A stretch of DNA of 64,000 bases, taken from Hydractinia symbiolongicarpus. Taxonomy: Eukaryota; Cnidaria; Hydrozoa; Anthoathecata; Hydractiniidae. The translations under genes were made by a program, and so were the position numbers. Below, piece after piece: positions 42,701-54,935 of this stretch. Location of the stretch: contig NC_079881.1 of the NCBI RefSeq assembly GCF_029227915.1, positions 3,534,001 through 3,598,000 on the forward strand. The letters run 5' to 3'. The notes under the pieces were generated by a model that did no database searches, was not told the DNA's origin, and worked only from the letters and a program-made list of their open reading frames with translations. Numbering within the stretch: position 1 is the first letter of the stretch; every line of letters starts with the position of its first letter.

Positions 42701-45700
42701 TAAATTAATATAATTTCTTAAAATATGTTTAAAATTTGGTTATAATTTGAATAAAATCAAACGAGTTTGATTTTAATAATACTTATAGGTGAATATTTAT
42801 CATAGCACATCTCTATTTCATTCTAAACAGAGAATGTTGAGAATGAAATAGAGATGTGCTATGATAAATATACACCTATGTATAAACACCATCCGGACGA
42901 AGTATCTGAGTTCATCACTAACATATTCCCGCACGTAGTGCAGTGGGTTCATCTGCGGCTCCCAGTACTGGGTACCGTGGATCTAATCCCGCTCACTGCC
43001 AGGCAGTATGTTAGTGATGAACAACGTGGTTCTTCTACGATATTTAATAATATTGTTGGTGATCTGGTTTCGAATGCCTTTTGTTTGTGTGACAATAGAT
43101 CTATTATCTGCCTTCGTTGTTGTGGCAACGATGTTATGAAATTAAATGAAATTTTACCGAGATTATAATAAATTATAAGTATATTGTAGAAAAATTATAA
43201 CTGTATTATAGAATATATTTAATGATATTATACAAGTGTATCCTGGCCTGCATGAAATTCTAAACGCAGAATTGTTTACATTTTAGAAAGCGTTAAAGGT
43301 TATTTTAAAAAACAGAAAATGTTTCATTTTTGGTAAACCTATTTCAACAGACCTTTTTAAATGAAACATATGTGTTGGATTTTTATTTCTTTTTAACTTT
43401 TTACCGGACAACCAATAGTTCTCTCTCTCTCTCTCTATCAACACATAATGAATTGCAGTAAAAAATAATACCTATTATTGACGTAATTACACACGAAGAA
43501 TTCGTGGCCATTCCACAATAGAGATACATCGTCAATTTGCGTTTTCTTATCTAAAAAAACAGGGGAAATTTGGCGTTACATATTCTAATTTAAATGTTAG
43601 TAAAGCTAACCTTATTGAACTGTTAGCAGTCAAAAGGACGATGCGCCCTCCATCAAGGTAATTAACCTTTAACTGCGAATAACCGGAAGCATAATGAATG
43701 TAAAAAATTATTTTTTCCAACACCATTAAAGCTCGATTTCCACTGTGGTTTAAGTGTGTTTTAAGTATGTTTTTAATAACAACTTAAAGTTAAAGCATAA
43801 TGGCAACGTGCTCCTGTTTTTGCTTTTAAAACACAGTAGGAATGCTCAGGTTTTATTTTAATTTTTAAAACACATTTAAACCCTTCAGGTTTTATATTTA
43901 AACCCAAGTTAAACCACAGTGGGAACCAAGCCTAAGAAATCATATGATGCAATACTATTATTTGCTGATTTGGCAATCTGTACAACTAAGTCAATCCCTC
44001 TACTGAATAAGACGCATGCGTTATTGATTGACAGGCAGCACTTTGAGGGCATTATTAACTGATAGCTATTTTCATCGGTTTATACGGGAAATTTGCAGCG
44101 CTGATTAGCTAAAAAGCCTCAACGATGGACTTTATACAGCACGGTTTAACTTTTACTAACATAGCAACCATAATGTTAGCTATAACTGCAAACAAATAAC
44201 ATTGCCGGAGAACTGCTAAAACATACCTAGCTACACATATACAAACTCAAAAATCAAAATTGCAGTAAATCTAAAAATTTCAACTCCATGTTCAATGGTG
44301 CATTAATAGAAAAATGTGCTTTTGATGGAAACATTCACAAGCACAATGAGCAATAAGCACACAGCAATGGTTTTTCGAATATTTTGTTTTCTTTTGATAC
44401 ATGTATTTAAAAACCTGGTATCTCTACAACCTTGCCACAAATAAATCTTTAGAAAATAAACTTGGATTCTACAACTCCAAACAAAATGACTGTCTGTTAA
44501 TAAATACAATAAACTGTTTGATCTATCTCTATCCGAGGAAGATTAGCGTATCTCACAAGTTCGGTCTATAATATTGACCTTGGTTAATATTTCTCGGTAT
44601 AGACAAGCAAAACAGTTTATATTGTATTGAACCCGAAATGAAAAAGCGTATGTGGAAGTGATTCAAGCACTTTCTTCAGTAATATTTCTGCGTACCAAAA
44701 GAATTTCCAAAATAACGATCTTTTTACAGCGCTAAACAATAACCCCTTTTAATCTTTAAAAAAATTTGTGTAAATGAAGATAATAGTCGAGGTAAGATAT
44801 GAGAAAAGAAAAGAACACATCTTATTTTTGTTCATGGCGTGGACAATATTAGCTTTATCACATGTTACTTAAAAAGGATTTTGCCAAACCATTCTAATTA
44901 ATTCTAAATGTGAATTAAAGCACATTGAAAACCTAAGTACTAAGTACAAAGGAAATAAACCAGCCAATCACATATCGGTAACATATATGTAAATTTTCAT
45001 CATACCTATAACTTTTTTTACGTTGTGTTTCAGCCCGAAACTTTTTGTGTACTGTCTCGCGAATGGAACTTGGACATAAGTAGATTTAACTTTGTCTCCT
45101 TTGCTACCTGCTATTTTAACGTATGTTCCGCCGTCTAGCCAACGCAGAGCTGTCGTCTCCCCAGACAGACGTTTCTGATGATTACATTCTTGCTTTCCTA
45201 ATAAGCCTGAGCGGATTTTGTAGGAGCAAGATCCAGAAGAAGCCATCAGATTGTAGGGTATATGCTTAAAGATGGTACAACGGTCGTTTCTCATGCTCAT
45301 CATTCCATGTCCATTGTTATAACTAGCACATAACGCATAATTTGCTTTGAAAAGAAGAAAGCCTAGATGCAAAAAGAATAACGTAATTATCAGTAATTTC
45401 CTTCAACCATCAGGGTTAGAGTCCGGGTTAGGGTATAAAAAGGGCGGAAGGAAGAGGAGGAGGGAGAGGAGGAGGGAGAGGGGAGAGGGGGGGAGATTAG
45501 GATAACAACAAGTACATAAGATAACACCGAAAAATTTAAATGTGTTATGTAAAAATGTGGTAAGAACTGTCAGTTAATAACAGCTTTAATGAAATGCTTG
45601 AAATGGGTCATGGATTTAAATTGAATAGTAAAATGCAGCAAAAACGACAAGACTGTTTAAAATCACCTTGATTTTCACAACACCTTGGAAATATCCTCGA

Positions 45701-48700
45701 AACGCAAACTTATTTTTGGCTGCTTACTAAAAAGTGCCACATCATTTTTAGGTGGCACTCGAGGTGATTCACCCTCATAGCTGTCGAATATATACGTCAA
45801 ACGGGATCAGTCTTACCTTTGACATTTTTTGAAATGGATGTTTTGTATTCTTGATGAATGGAATAAGTCATGCTCAAGTTATTTCTGAAACCAGTATAAA
45901 AAATATCAGCCAATACAGTAGTTCTCTTTGAACCTTCTCCACCCATGTTTACACCACTGTGACGATACCGCACCCGAATGCATATCTGGCTATACATAAA
46001 CAGCCTCCAATACTAAAAATATAATTTATACCAAATTATGTAAAGACAATGAATTCATTTCACATCATTGGATAAGACTTTTCATTGTGGATAAACATAT
46101 ATCCGTTATATATTAACTGAGAGATGTAACTTCATAAAACCATACCAATGGATTATAAACTGTTTTTCGGTCACTGCGGGATAAGTTAGTGACCGTGATG
46201 GCACAAGTTAGTGACCTAACTTGTGGCATCACGGACCAAACACAGAGAGGTCGATGAAAACTACCAAAATTGCTGTTTACTAAGATTATTAGTACCTAGT
46301 AGATTGATGAAAAAGCTAAATGAAATTAAATGAAATAATATGCAGCCAAAGTTGAAGGTTCCTTCAAATCACAACATGTCTGCTTTAAAACCATCTCTTT
46401 TGACATCAGTAAAGTTTCGATCAAGTGAGGAAAAATAATTACCAATTTGTTTTTCGGTGTGAAATTTAACGATAAAATTGATGAAATTATCACTAGCTTT
46501 AAAACATTAGTACAACTTTTTTAGCTTGCCCCTATAGAAAAATATAAAGAAAAGCCAAATACCTTGTTATACGTGTTTGTACGTGTTTACATCAGGCAAA
46601 TTATTTTACCATTAAATTTGCCGAAATAAATTCACGTACACTACAAATAGCTTTTCGTTTATAAACTAATGTATTCGTATGCTTTTTTTTTCGTAAAAAT
46701 ATTTGACAATAAAATGTTTTTTTTAGCTAGACATTGTTTTATTGTTGCAAATAACGTTATTATGATTTATTTGAAAACTTTCTCATTTGTGCACAGTAAA
46801 TCCACCATGAAATGTTCTCGATTTATACACATATAATATTCATGTATTAATAGTCGTATCTTTAAAGCTGAATTTCCAGTCAAGAGCAAAACGGAACGTG
46901 ATGGAACAAGAAAAATACCTAAATTTGATTGGCTATCTGCTAATTTTTCTTTTTTTTTTATAATTTTTTATGTTCCTGTGTGCAAGAAAAGTTGAAAAGA
47001 TTTAAACTGTCAGTCTGAAATGGAACGAATTGGAATGGAAATGTTCTTCAACAAATCTTATTCCAAAATGAACATTGTTCGTCCAGGTCCCTGCTATTTC
47101 GTTTTTGAGCGAGAATTCACATTCAATTTTCACCAGAGCTGTCAAACCTGTGAACTTTTCCTATTAGAGCAAAGAACAGTGAAAATAAGAATACCTTAAC
47201 ATGGATGTGAGTTGATTGTATATCCAAACTTGTTTCTGGTATGCATGTATTTGTATGCTGAGTGTCTACTTCGTATGGCTCTAAATAAACTTCATTGTAA
47301 AGCGAAATCGACACATCTTCCACATTTTTGTTGCATCCCCGTGTGGTAGTAAGTTCTATGTCAACCACGAAATCTCTGTGTAAGCAAATATATAAACACA
47401 TCAAAAGCTGTGTGCACTTAAGTACACCAAGTTATGATTATTTGAAAAATAACGAAAGATAACAACCTGCACTATTTATGGGCCTGAATCCTATGTTTTA
47501 TATAGCAAGAGAGTTGTCAAATTTATTGAGAAAAAGTGATGCAAAAATAAGTTCATTTGGTTTTACAAAAAATCAGTGAACACGAATGGAGTCCTAAAAT
47601 CTTTAAACAAAAACCTGTAGAACTGCATTCACCCATTCAACTTTTTACTATATTTATGATTCTTTGTAATTTTGTTTCGGTATTTTCAGGAAAACTGTTG
47701 ATAACAACCAATTTTCAATGCTATCCAAAAGTCTAGCAAATATATGTAAAAAATAAGCCATGTTGTTTCAAGGAGTAAAAGATTTTGGCGATTAATGATT
47801 TTGCCTAGCAATTTTGTATATTTGCTTTCATTGGATCCCACCATAACGTAAAGGATAACTCAATTTTACTACTATTATATATGTCTAACTTTGTAAAAGA
47901 TTCATGCAAAGAAAAAAACATACTCTGAATCCACATCAAATTCTCCATTGCTGGCCTCAGCACTAACAAGACAAGAATATGATGGACGAGATATATTATA
48001 CTGAACACTTGTATCAACGATGACCATAGCGTTGTTTTCTCTTATTGTAGCTATCCAGAATGAGTTGCTGTTATGATTATCATTATCAACGATCTGAAAA
48101 ACAAAATAGAACTCAAAATGAAAGGGAAGAAACGGCTTTATCAATATTGGAATCTGTTTGCCTAGGTGGTCAGAAAAACTAAGTTGCGCCCTCAACTACT
48201 GCCTTCGTTTTTCAAAACAAATGCTTAAAATGAATATCGTTGATTTATTATAAGCGCATTTTAAGGCATCACTAAAGTATTTTTTAAATATGAGACAAAA
48301 TAATAAGCGAACAAGCCCGATTAACCATGTTAGTACTCATGTTAAATCTTTTAAAGTCAATAAGGCTTCTTGCTTTTAAAGTATGAACCTTGTCAGCAAT
48401 CTCGTCTTATATCGAATATAGTGGATGGATATACAACATCTTTTGAAAGATATTTCGACCAACGAAACCCCTAGAATGTCACGAAACGGACTAAGTAAAC
48501 TATGCAACTTGAGTTCCAAAGTTTTCACGAATAACTTTTTTAACATGTTGTGACAACCTATGTCGTAACAAACCCAAGAATGAAACCTCTGCAATAGACT
48601 TCAGCTACACATGGCTCTATTTTGTAAGACTTCAGACATCGTTAAAAAATTTTGAAAATCTTTGCAAAATATAAGTTGAACAAACAAGATTTATCTTAAT

Positions 48701-51700
48701 GAATAGTAAATCATGTAAGAGCAACATGAAAATGTAATAAATATGTTACGTAGCTTTACAAGTAGTTTATTGCCAATAAATTCTGCTGCCATTTTACTGT
48801 GAATTAAATTTTTATATCTACTTTTTTTAATTACTACCGTAATTTTTCCAATTTAGTGTGGCCGAAAAAATAATTATTTTAGACATGCGCAGTAATAATA
48901 AGTGGAGATAAATTACTGTCATATCATCAACTCAAGCCCGCACAAATAATAGAGGGAAATTACTGCACAAAATTAGAGTAAAATATAATAAAATTTTTGG
49001 GTAGAGGAAGCTTACAACACCATTTCACTTGACACCGAGATGTTAAAAAGATTTTTTGATGTCTGCGGCAATAATTCTACAGGCAAAGGTAAAGTTCAAA
49101 ATGGACCCTTTTATAAAAGACGCATGGGAAATACTTAGGACGGTCCTTTTTATTGTAAATTTATGTGGTAGCCGCACTAAATAAGAGGAAACTTGAAAAT
49201 TTTCAACACTTTACCCGTAATATTATTTAGAGGACAAAAAATTATTTAAAATTCAAAATAGCTATCCGTGTGTTCAATTCCTTTGTAGGCAAACCTAACG
49301 AAGCAACTTTCAATAGATTCTTTCGTTACCTTTCTTCGCTTTGCTCCCAACATGCTTTCCACAAAGCAATATATTTTAAATATATATTTTGAATAACCAT
49401 ACCAGCGCTCGAAAGAAAGAAGTTTTCAAGTATTTATACTTATGACAAATCCCCTCAGCAATAATTTCTGAATTATCAAAACAATGAGATTCAAAACTGA
49501 CAAAAATAGTGGAATAATATAATCACCCAAAGTTGATAAGTTCCAGGTCTTAAATCGTTTTTCAATTTGATACTCAATGCAGTTACAAGGTCAGAAACAA
49601 TAACTCGCATCTCAAATCACTATTGTCACAAAAAATCCGAATGTCATAGTGTAACCACCTCATTGGGAGATTCGAGGTTAGTCTCCTACAGTTAAGAGTA
49701 CTTCGACAAAGTAGAACTTTGGAGACAAAAAAAGGAAATACCAAGGACAATATCGCAAAGTAATGAAACTTACTAGGAAGGCTGTTATTAAAGATTATAC
49801 CAGCGTTTTTGATTACAAAATCGCCAGTTTTAAATTCCCCTTCCATATGCAGAATACAGGAGAGGATTTCTCCAGCTTTATAAGTAATCTTACCTGAACG
49901 TCACTGTAGTAATGCGGATTCAACATTTCAACATTTGTTTCTCCAATTTCTTCTGAGATTTTGTATGTTTGCTTGGTTGCTGGATGCTTAATTTCAGTAC
50001 TTGTTGCGTATTTAAATCTTACCGATCGTGACGCATTATAAGGTACATTCATGTCTTCAAACGCAAAATAAATAATTTTGTCGTTTCCTCTCTTTTGTAG
50101 AAAGGTAGACACGAAAATTCTGAGATTACCTCCAGGTCTTGCATTACTCTTTATCGTCGATAAAGAAGTATAAACGGGTATAACTGAAAGAGAAGTATAA
50201 TTTTTTTTTGCTTAAAAACCTACCCAATAAAAAACTGTTCCTTTTCTCCAGCGACAGGTGTTACATATCAATTATACGAACACGAGAGTTTTGAAAAACA
50301 CTTCTGTTAGATTGTTTATTTTTTTGATGTTCTTTAGTGTTATATTTCCATTGTTTAAGTTGACGCACTCGAGAACTTTAATAATAGACTTCTTGCTACT
50401 AATGCTACATCCATTTAGATTTCGCTTTCATTTGAGATTTTTAATCCTACCCTGTTTAATTTATAAAACTTCCTTTTAAGAATTAAGAATTAATTTATCT
50501 TGCAACAACCTCAATAGTTTCGATAGTTCATATTTCGGTTCGGGAATATTCTCAATCGGCCTTTGATAAAGGGGAGAGCGATCTGAAAAACAGGGTGAAG
50601 GAAGAAGGTTGGTAAAACGCTCCCACCCTTAAAAATTGACGAAGGACACATTCTATTAGCAAATAACTTGAAGTCAAATATATGTTTCCGTCAGTTAAAT
50701 ACAACATCACGTTATACCAATTTTTTTACACTATCCATAGTCCAACTAAAATGATATAAAGGCACGAAATTTAACCCTTACAAAGGGCGACCCGATTAAG
50801 GTTAGGTTAGACTAACAGATAATGATGAAGGTTTTACATAGTTGGTATTTATAGAAAATGTTTTTGTGCAAGATTTAAAAAGTATGGACTCCTCTTTTAC
50901 TGCTTTATTTTGAAAGTAACAGACATGCTTGCCCTTCGTCTTTTTCCAAAAATTATTTGAGGCTTTAAAGAAAACTAAAGATAAGTAACTCTTTACAATG
51001 AGTACAGTAGATGCTCTTAGGAGAACTCGCGCAAATTTTTAAAGATATATATCTCGAGGGGAAACCAAGAAACAAAAACATCCATATAGGCGTTGTTCTG
51101 TATGAGCAATAGCACGCTGCACGTTGAGTATGAAATCACAATCTCTATTCTTCTATAGCTTTACTTTTTCCCAAAACAATTTTTGGTATAGAGACTGAAA
51201 TTGACCTTTTAATTTCCCGTTTAATTTGAACGAAAAATATGGAAAGAAAAATATAATAAACTGCCATTGTTTTTGTGTGACAAAAGCAAGAAGTATTCTT
51301 GTTGCATTGATAGGTATTACCAAATAAAAATTGTAATTTTAATTACCCGTCACCTTAAAAGCATGGAATTCCATCATTTCGAATACAAAACAAAACAACG
51401 TGCACAACTCCTATTTTCTAAAGTCGATTTTTTTTTAATTTTGTGTAGCTTCTCAAACACAAATTAATATTTTTTTATACTTACAATTATAAACATTAGT
51501 TTGGTACTGTAGATCAGGACTAAAACTTCTTAACCTTGTGGACCCACACCAACAATAACCATCCTCACGAAACGTGCAACTGTTTATCTGGAACGATTTT
51601 TTAATCTTTTCATCATAACACATAAGAGCACATTGCAGTCTGCTTGTATAGCCAGAGCTCTTAATCCCTTTATTATCTGAATAACTAGAATAACCATTCG

Positions 51701-52136
51701 GATAATTGAAATCAATTTGTACATCACCTGTCAAATACAAAACACATTTCTTAATAAATCGATTTCTACAAGACCGTAATGTACTGCTTACTGCTTAGAC
51801 AAAAATAGTTTGACGAAAGAAAAAAGGTGTTTAGAGCTCACTGAAGAAACAAATCTTATAGTAGCCAACTAGTGCAAAAGTGTAAATGTTTTCGTTATTT
51901 TTAATTAGATGTATTTTACGGTGAAGATAGTGCGTTTTGTTATTACACAAACAGTAAACCATTGTAAATTTGCTCTTTAAACTTCGCAGAATCATACAGA
52001 GTGTATAAAGTAGGTCAAAATTTTAGGATTCTTTTAAGAAAAAAAACATTGTAAGAAGAACTTAAAACTTACCAAGTATTCCCACCGGTCTTCCAATTAG
52101 CACACAGACCAAAAACTTGACTCCAATTGTCATCAT
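39588..52136 (-). CDS. Unrecognised secreted multidomain protein, ~667 aa
   Basis: Exons (high to low): 52136-52073, 51727-51485, 50183-49894, 48093-47924, 47375-47195, 46012-45817, 45362-45006, 43550-43472, 42486-42440, 41931-41680, 39712-39588. Every junction has AG/GT and matching phase, which makes the model strong without homology. Residues 1-17 form a signal peptide (MTIGVKFLVCVLIG). Residues ~22-103 hold a module with CALMC and DGYCWCGS, like PAN or WSC domains. ~103-380 look like beta-sandwich units (FVVDIELTTTRGC followed by VEDVSISLYNEVYLEPYEV). ~381-500 hold a second Cys region. The last exon reads SCAELKKYCPAAVTGTYWIG...LCTM, like the N-terminal Cys signature of fibrinogen-related modules. 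No membrane anchor is in the model. Function unknown; an extracellular-matrix or cell-surface-associated role is inferred. Confidence 0.75.
41680..41931 (-). CDS. 667-aa gene exon 10
   Basis: 252 bases, phase 1 on both sides. Reads FASVLGYDKKRRITIGFSKE, RRYVGFRSKDKYKSFYLSPN and NYWSKLEGAGNLVLAKSY; basic and aromatic-rich, no Cys. Confidence 0.75.
42440..42486 (-). CDS. 667-aa gene exon 9
   Basis: 47 bases, phase 2 to 1, donor GTAAGT. Reads FYRCIIYKKEIYRVT. Small, but phase and both splice sites fit. Confidence 0.62.
42669..43249. mobile_element. MITE copy 2, disrupted by a SINE
   Basis: Inverse-complement relative of 36049-36463: starts GGGCCTGATACACTTGTACA and ends TACAAGTGTATCCTGGCC. Body homology to copy 1 breaks at TTTTAATAAT and resumes at ATTGTTGGTGATCTGG, exactly around the inserted SINE. 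Lies within an intron of the 667-aa gene. Confidence 0.8.
42781..43051 (+). mobile_element. tRNA-derived SINE nested in the MITE, 9-bp TSD
   Basis: TTTAATAAT occurs at 42772-42780 and 43043-43051. The core has box A TAGTGCAGTGG, a CCCAGTACTGGG hairpin and box B-like GGATCTAATCC, flanked by GTTCATCACTAACATA and its complement. The 5' head carries an extra fold-back: TTTATCATAGCACATCTC and its complement around a 15-base loop. Head and core match the copy at 11644-11847 in inverse orientation. Confidence 0.8.
43421..43440. repeat. CT microsatellite
   Basis: An uninterrupted run of about eight CT dinucleotides. Confidence 0.8.
43472..43550 (-). CDS. 667-aa gene exon 8
   Basis: 79 bases, phase 1 to 2, acceptor TTTTTTTAG, donor GTATTA. 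Reads KTQIDDVSLLWNGHEFFVCN. Confidence 0.68.
45006..45362 (-). CDS. 667-aa gene exon 7
   Basis: 357 bases, the longest exon. Cys at ALCAS, DRCTI, GSCSY and QECNH; a basic C-terminal half includes WLDGGTYVKIAGSKGDKVKS. A long polypyrimidine run on the coding strand (45437-45497 complement) lies upstream of its acceptor. Confidence 0.75.
45437..45497. repeat. Purine tract (GGA/GA-rich)
   Basis: Sixty bases almost purely purine on the plus strand, with near-repeats of GGAGGAGGGAGA. In the intron upstream of exon 7 of the minus-strand gene, it reads as a pyrimidine tract in the transcript. Confidence 0.8.
45817..46012 (-). CDS. 667-aa gene exon 6
   Basis: 196 bases after TATTTTTAG. Reads YSQICIRVRYRHSGVNMGGE and VLADIFYTGF, again a beta-sandwich style with an H-S-G turn. 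Confidence 0.72.
46193..46234. repeat. 18-bp inverted repeat, one mismatch
   Basis: CCGTGATGGCACAAGTTA and TAACTTGTGGCATCACGG around a 6-base loop. Lies 180 bases upstream (minus-strand sense) of exon 6 of the 667-aa gene. Confidence 0.8.
47195..47375 (-). CDS. 667-aa gene exon 5
   Basis: 181 bases, phase 2 to 0. VEDVSISLYNEVYLEPYEV resembles the beta-strand pair of DUF11/CARDB-like extracellular domains. Confidence 0.72.
47924..48093 (-). CDS. 667-aa gene exon 4
   Basis: 170 bases, phase 0 to 2. Reads IVDNDNHNSNSFWIATIREN and YNISRPSYSCLVSAEAS. Confidence 0.75.
49894..50183 (-). CDS. 667-aa gene exon 3
   Basis: 290 bases between TCTTTCAG and GTAAGA. Contains GGNLRIFVSTFLQKRGNDKI and NPHYYSDVQ; beta-rich, no Cys. 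Confidence 0.75.
51485..51727 (-). CDS. 667-aa gene exon 2: PAN/WSC-like Cys module
   Basis: 243 bases, phase 1 on both sides, so it is a self-contained module exon. Cysteines: C-A-L-M-C, N-S-C-T-F, Y-C-W-C-G, and one completed across the next junction region. Confidence 0.78.
52073..52136 (-). CDS. 667-aa gene exon 1: signal peptide
   Basis: Starts at ATGATG (first ATG chosen); hydrophobic core GVKFLVCVLIG; donor GTAAGT, phase 1. Confidence 0.75.
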
Positions 52137-52986
52137 TTTTATTTTTAACCTGACAAAAAATACTTAACTTTTAAAAAATAAATTATTTCCTTCCTTAACC
52201 TTTTTAGACATCAATAAACGACGATCTTTTACGAAAATATTTAGACAATAATTGATTTTTTTTTACTCTATTAATATTTTATAGTAGCAATTGAATTTTT
52301 TGAACCATTAAAATATGATTGGGCTGAACCATTTTAATGCTGTTAATATTTCAATAGGTGTTGACCTTACTTAGCTAACTAAGTCTTTTACAAACTAATT
52401 TTTACTATTTTCATCTGTATTTATTCAACAGAACAGTCATTGATAGCAGTTCCTTGTATATATGCGCATATAAACTGACGATCTTAACCTGTGTAAATAT
52501 TCAGAAAATGAAATAAAAATAAAACAAACCTGTTGTAGGGGAGAAACTAAAAAAAAATTGTGTTTCATTTAACAGCCATCTCTCTTCAACCCTTCTCTAT
52601 ATACAACTCTTCAAAACAAACGTGTTTTTTTCAAGAAATACTGAACGGAATATGAATCCTTCATGTACGAAGCTAAGTGTTTATTCTTCACTTTAGTAAT
52701 AACCTTTTAATGAAGGAGGATAGCTAGACAAACGTTTAGCCAAAATTCAACTGTATATTTTCGGTATTGATAAAGTGTCCCTTTAAATATACTCGGTCTA
52801 TTATACCGCGTTTTGTAAGTAAAAACGGCGGTCTTGAAAAACTCGTTCCTTTAAAAACTTAAAAGTTTTTGTAAAAAAGCCAGTTATGGCTATGGTTATC
52901 GTATGTAACAGTTATATCAAAACAGCTTTAGCAATCTACCATCTTATTTCTATTTAGGTTTCAGGAGCTGCTCTAAACATGCCATG

Positions 52987-53016
52987 GAGGGTATAGCTAT
53001 AGCTAGCTATACCCTC
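52987..53016. repeat. 13-bp hairpin, GAGGGTATAGCTA
   Basis: Perfect 13-base arms with a 4-base loop. Lies about 850 bases upstream of the 667-aa gene's start codon. Confidence 0.8.
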
Positions 53017-54935
53017 GAGGAGGCTAACCACATAGAATTTAAATCACTATTGCTTGCCAATGAAGAAATCTCTCTGGGAACAATCAGTTCTGGCTTGCTA
53101 GTATTTAGACCACATTCAAGTGATGTAAGCTCTAAACTGAACTTCTGTCATATTAGACAATAAAAATATGCACTGAGAAATTAATTACCAAAAATTTCAC
53201 ACACTTTTCATCTCAAACACACGTTTTACAAACTCAGTATAGAGGTAGAAAACCTTGATCAGCTATACAGCTTTAGAAAACCAGAACAGCATTACCAGGA
53301 CCGTTGTATGGAAGTGTCGAATAACCATGTTTTTAACACAAACATGTATGTGTATCCCAGCTACTGATTTTTTTTACGGTACAGTTTTTACGATTAACGG
53401 TGAAGTTACTTATCGATATACACCAGACATATTGGGTTTTATTATGTTTTGGATAAAAGTGTTGTCTTGAAAGATCCATTTTTAATCAGTGCTAGCTAGA
53501 TCGACCTATACAAAAATTTTTAAGATACCTATGCACAAAATACCAACACATGAACAGTTTTAAATTGACATGGAATTGGATTGATAATGTTTTTTCTTGA
53601 AAGTTGATTCCCATGTTTTTTGAGTGTGCGTGTGTTTTTCAAGAGTCTTGTCTCAGTAAAAAACTCTCTCTATGTTCTTATTGTGTTCTTATTTTTCAGC
53701 TATTCTCAGCGTAATTGTTTTTAAGTTTAAGTATTATTTGACATAGGAAAAACAGGGGATTATAATGTCAGTTTAATATCAAAATTGACTGGACACTTTT
53801 TCTACAAAATCTATTTGTTTATATGTTATGTTATGGCTTAGTAACATTTGTTGGTCCACAACAACAGGTTACTAAAAAGCTATCTAACTCTGCTTGGCTA
53901 AGAGAAAGCTTACTGATATATTTATCAAAATCTTCCAGCTTATTTAGTACTGCTAATAAACTTACATTATATGTGATAAAAATCCTTTCCTACCTATGGC
54001 TCAAAATAAAATACTTTTTATCATTGACATTTGTTTACATTTTTCTGACAGGGCCTCGCTTAAATATATTTTCACGACGATTTCGGTGTAATTTTCCGAG
54101 CAAATTGCAAAATCGTTTTAAAGAGTCAAAATTATGCTAACACGTGCAGTTAATTATTACAAAATATATACTTTTGCGAACATTTATCAACCCTGATTGG
54201 GCGAAATAACAGTCGAAACATTTTCTTTGACATGATTGGATCAGAGGAAACAATCCAGCTTCGGGAACTTTAAACGTTCATGAATGCACCACCTGCTTCA
54301 GGGACGCGTCTACTACAATAGCTTGAATAGCCTTTGTTGTTTTTCTCTTTTAATAATATCTCTATGAACGCATAGACTTTGTTTCTTATGCCGCTATCAG
54401 CTTGGATGGTAACACTGATCCGTCGTTATTATGGTCCTGATCAGGAGAAATAGGTTATACAGGTTTGTATATAATTCATTATAGATTTTTTGTTGGTTAA
54501 TTTTAACAGAACATATTGAAGTTAATCAGGAGAGGGGAAGATGGCTAAATTACTTAATTGAAGGCAAATTATAATTGGTTGGTGAATTGCACCTGATTGG
54601 TTACGAGAACACTAATCTAGATTGACAACAAAGTGCGTGTGGAAAACAAAATCATGTAACAGAATACATATATAGAAATAGGACTCGACTATGAAATGGT
54701 AACAAGTTAAGTAAAGACGCACAAGGTACCTGCTGCCGTCTTGTCTAGACGAAAAAAAAATAAGATACGAGCCTACTAAGGACGTAAGTAGGAAAAATTA
54801 AAAGAAAAACAAACAAGCAAACAAACAAGCAAACAAAGGAAAAGAACGCGAAGGAAGAGCGCAACGTAAAACTGTTACCATTCCGTTATATTATTATTCC
54901 ACCTCTGGAAAGCGAAGAAATGTTGTTATATCATT
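53017..54935. other. Intergenic, no gene recognised
   Basis: The 105-codon ORF at 53823-54140 has no motif. A short A/C-rich repeat (AAACAAGCAAACAAAC) is at about 54803-54838. Confidence 0.4.

Noticed and set aside
42800-43022. True tRNA gene at the SINE core
   Set aside because: Acceptor stem and standard arm spacing are missing; box B is degenerate and the copy is bounded by target duplications.
42854-43168. 104-codon plus-strand ORF
   Set aside because: Spans the SINE and MITE; a chance frame through mobile DNA.
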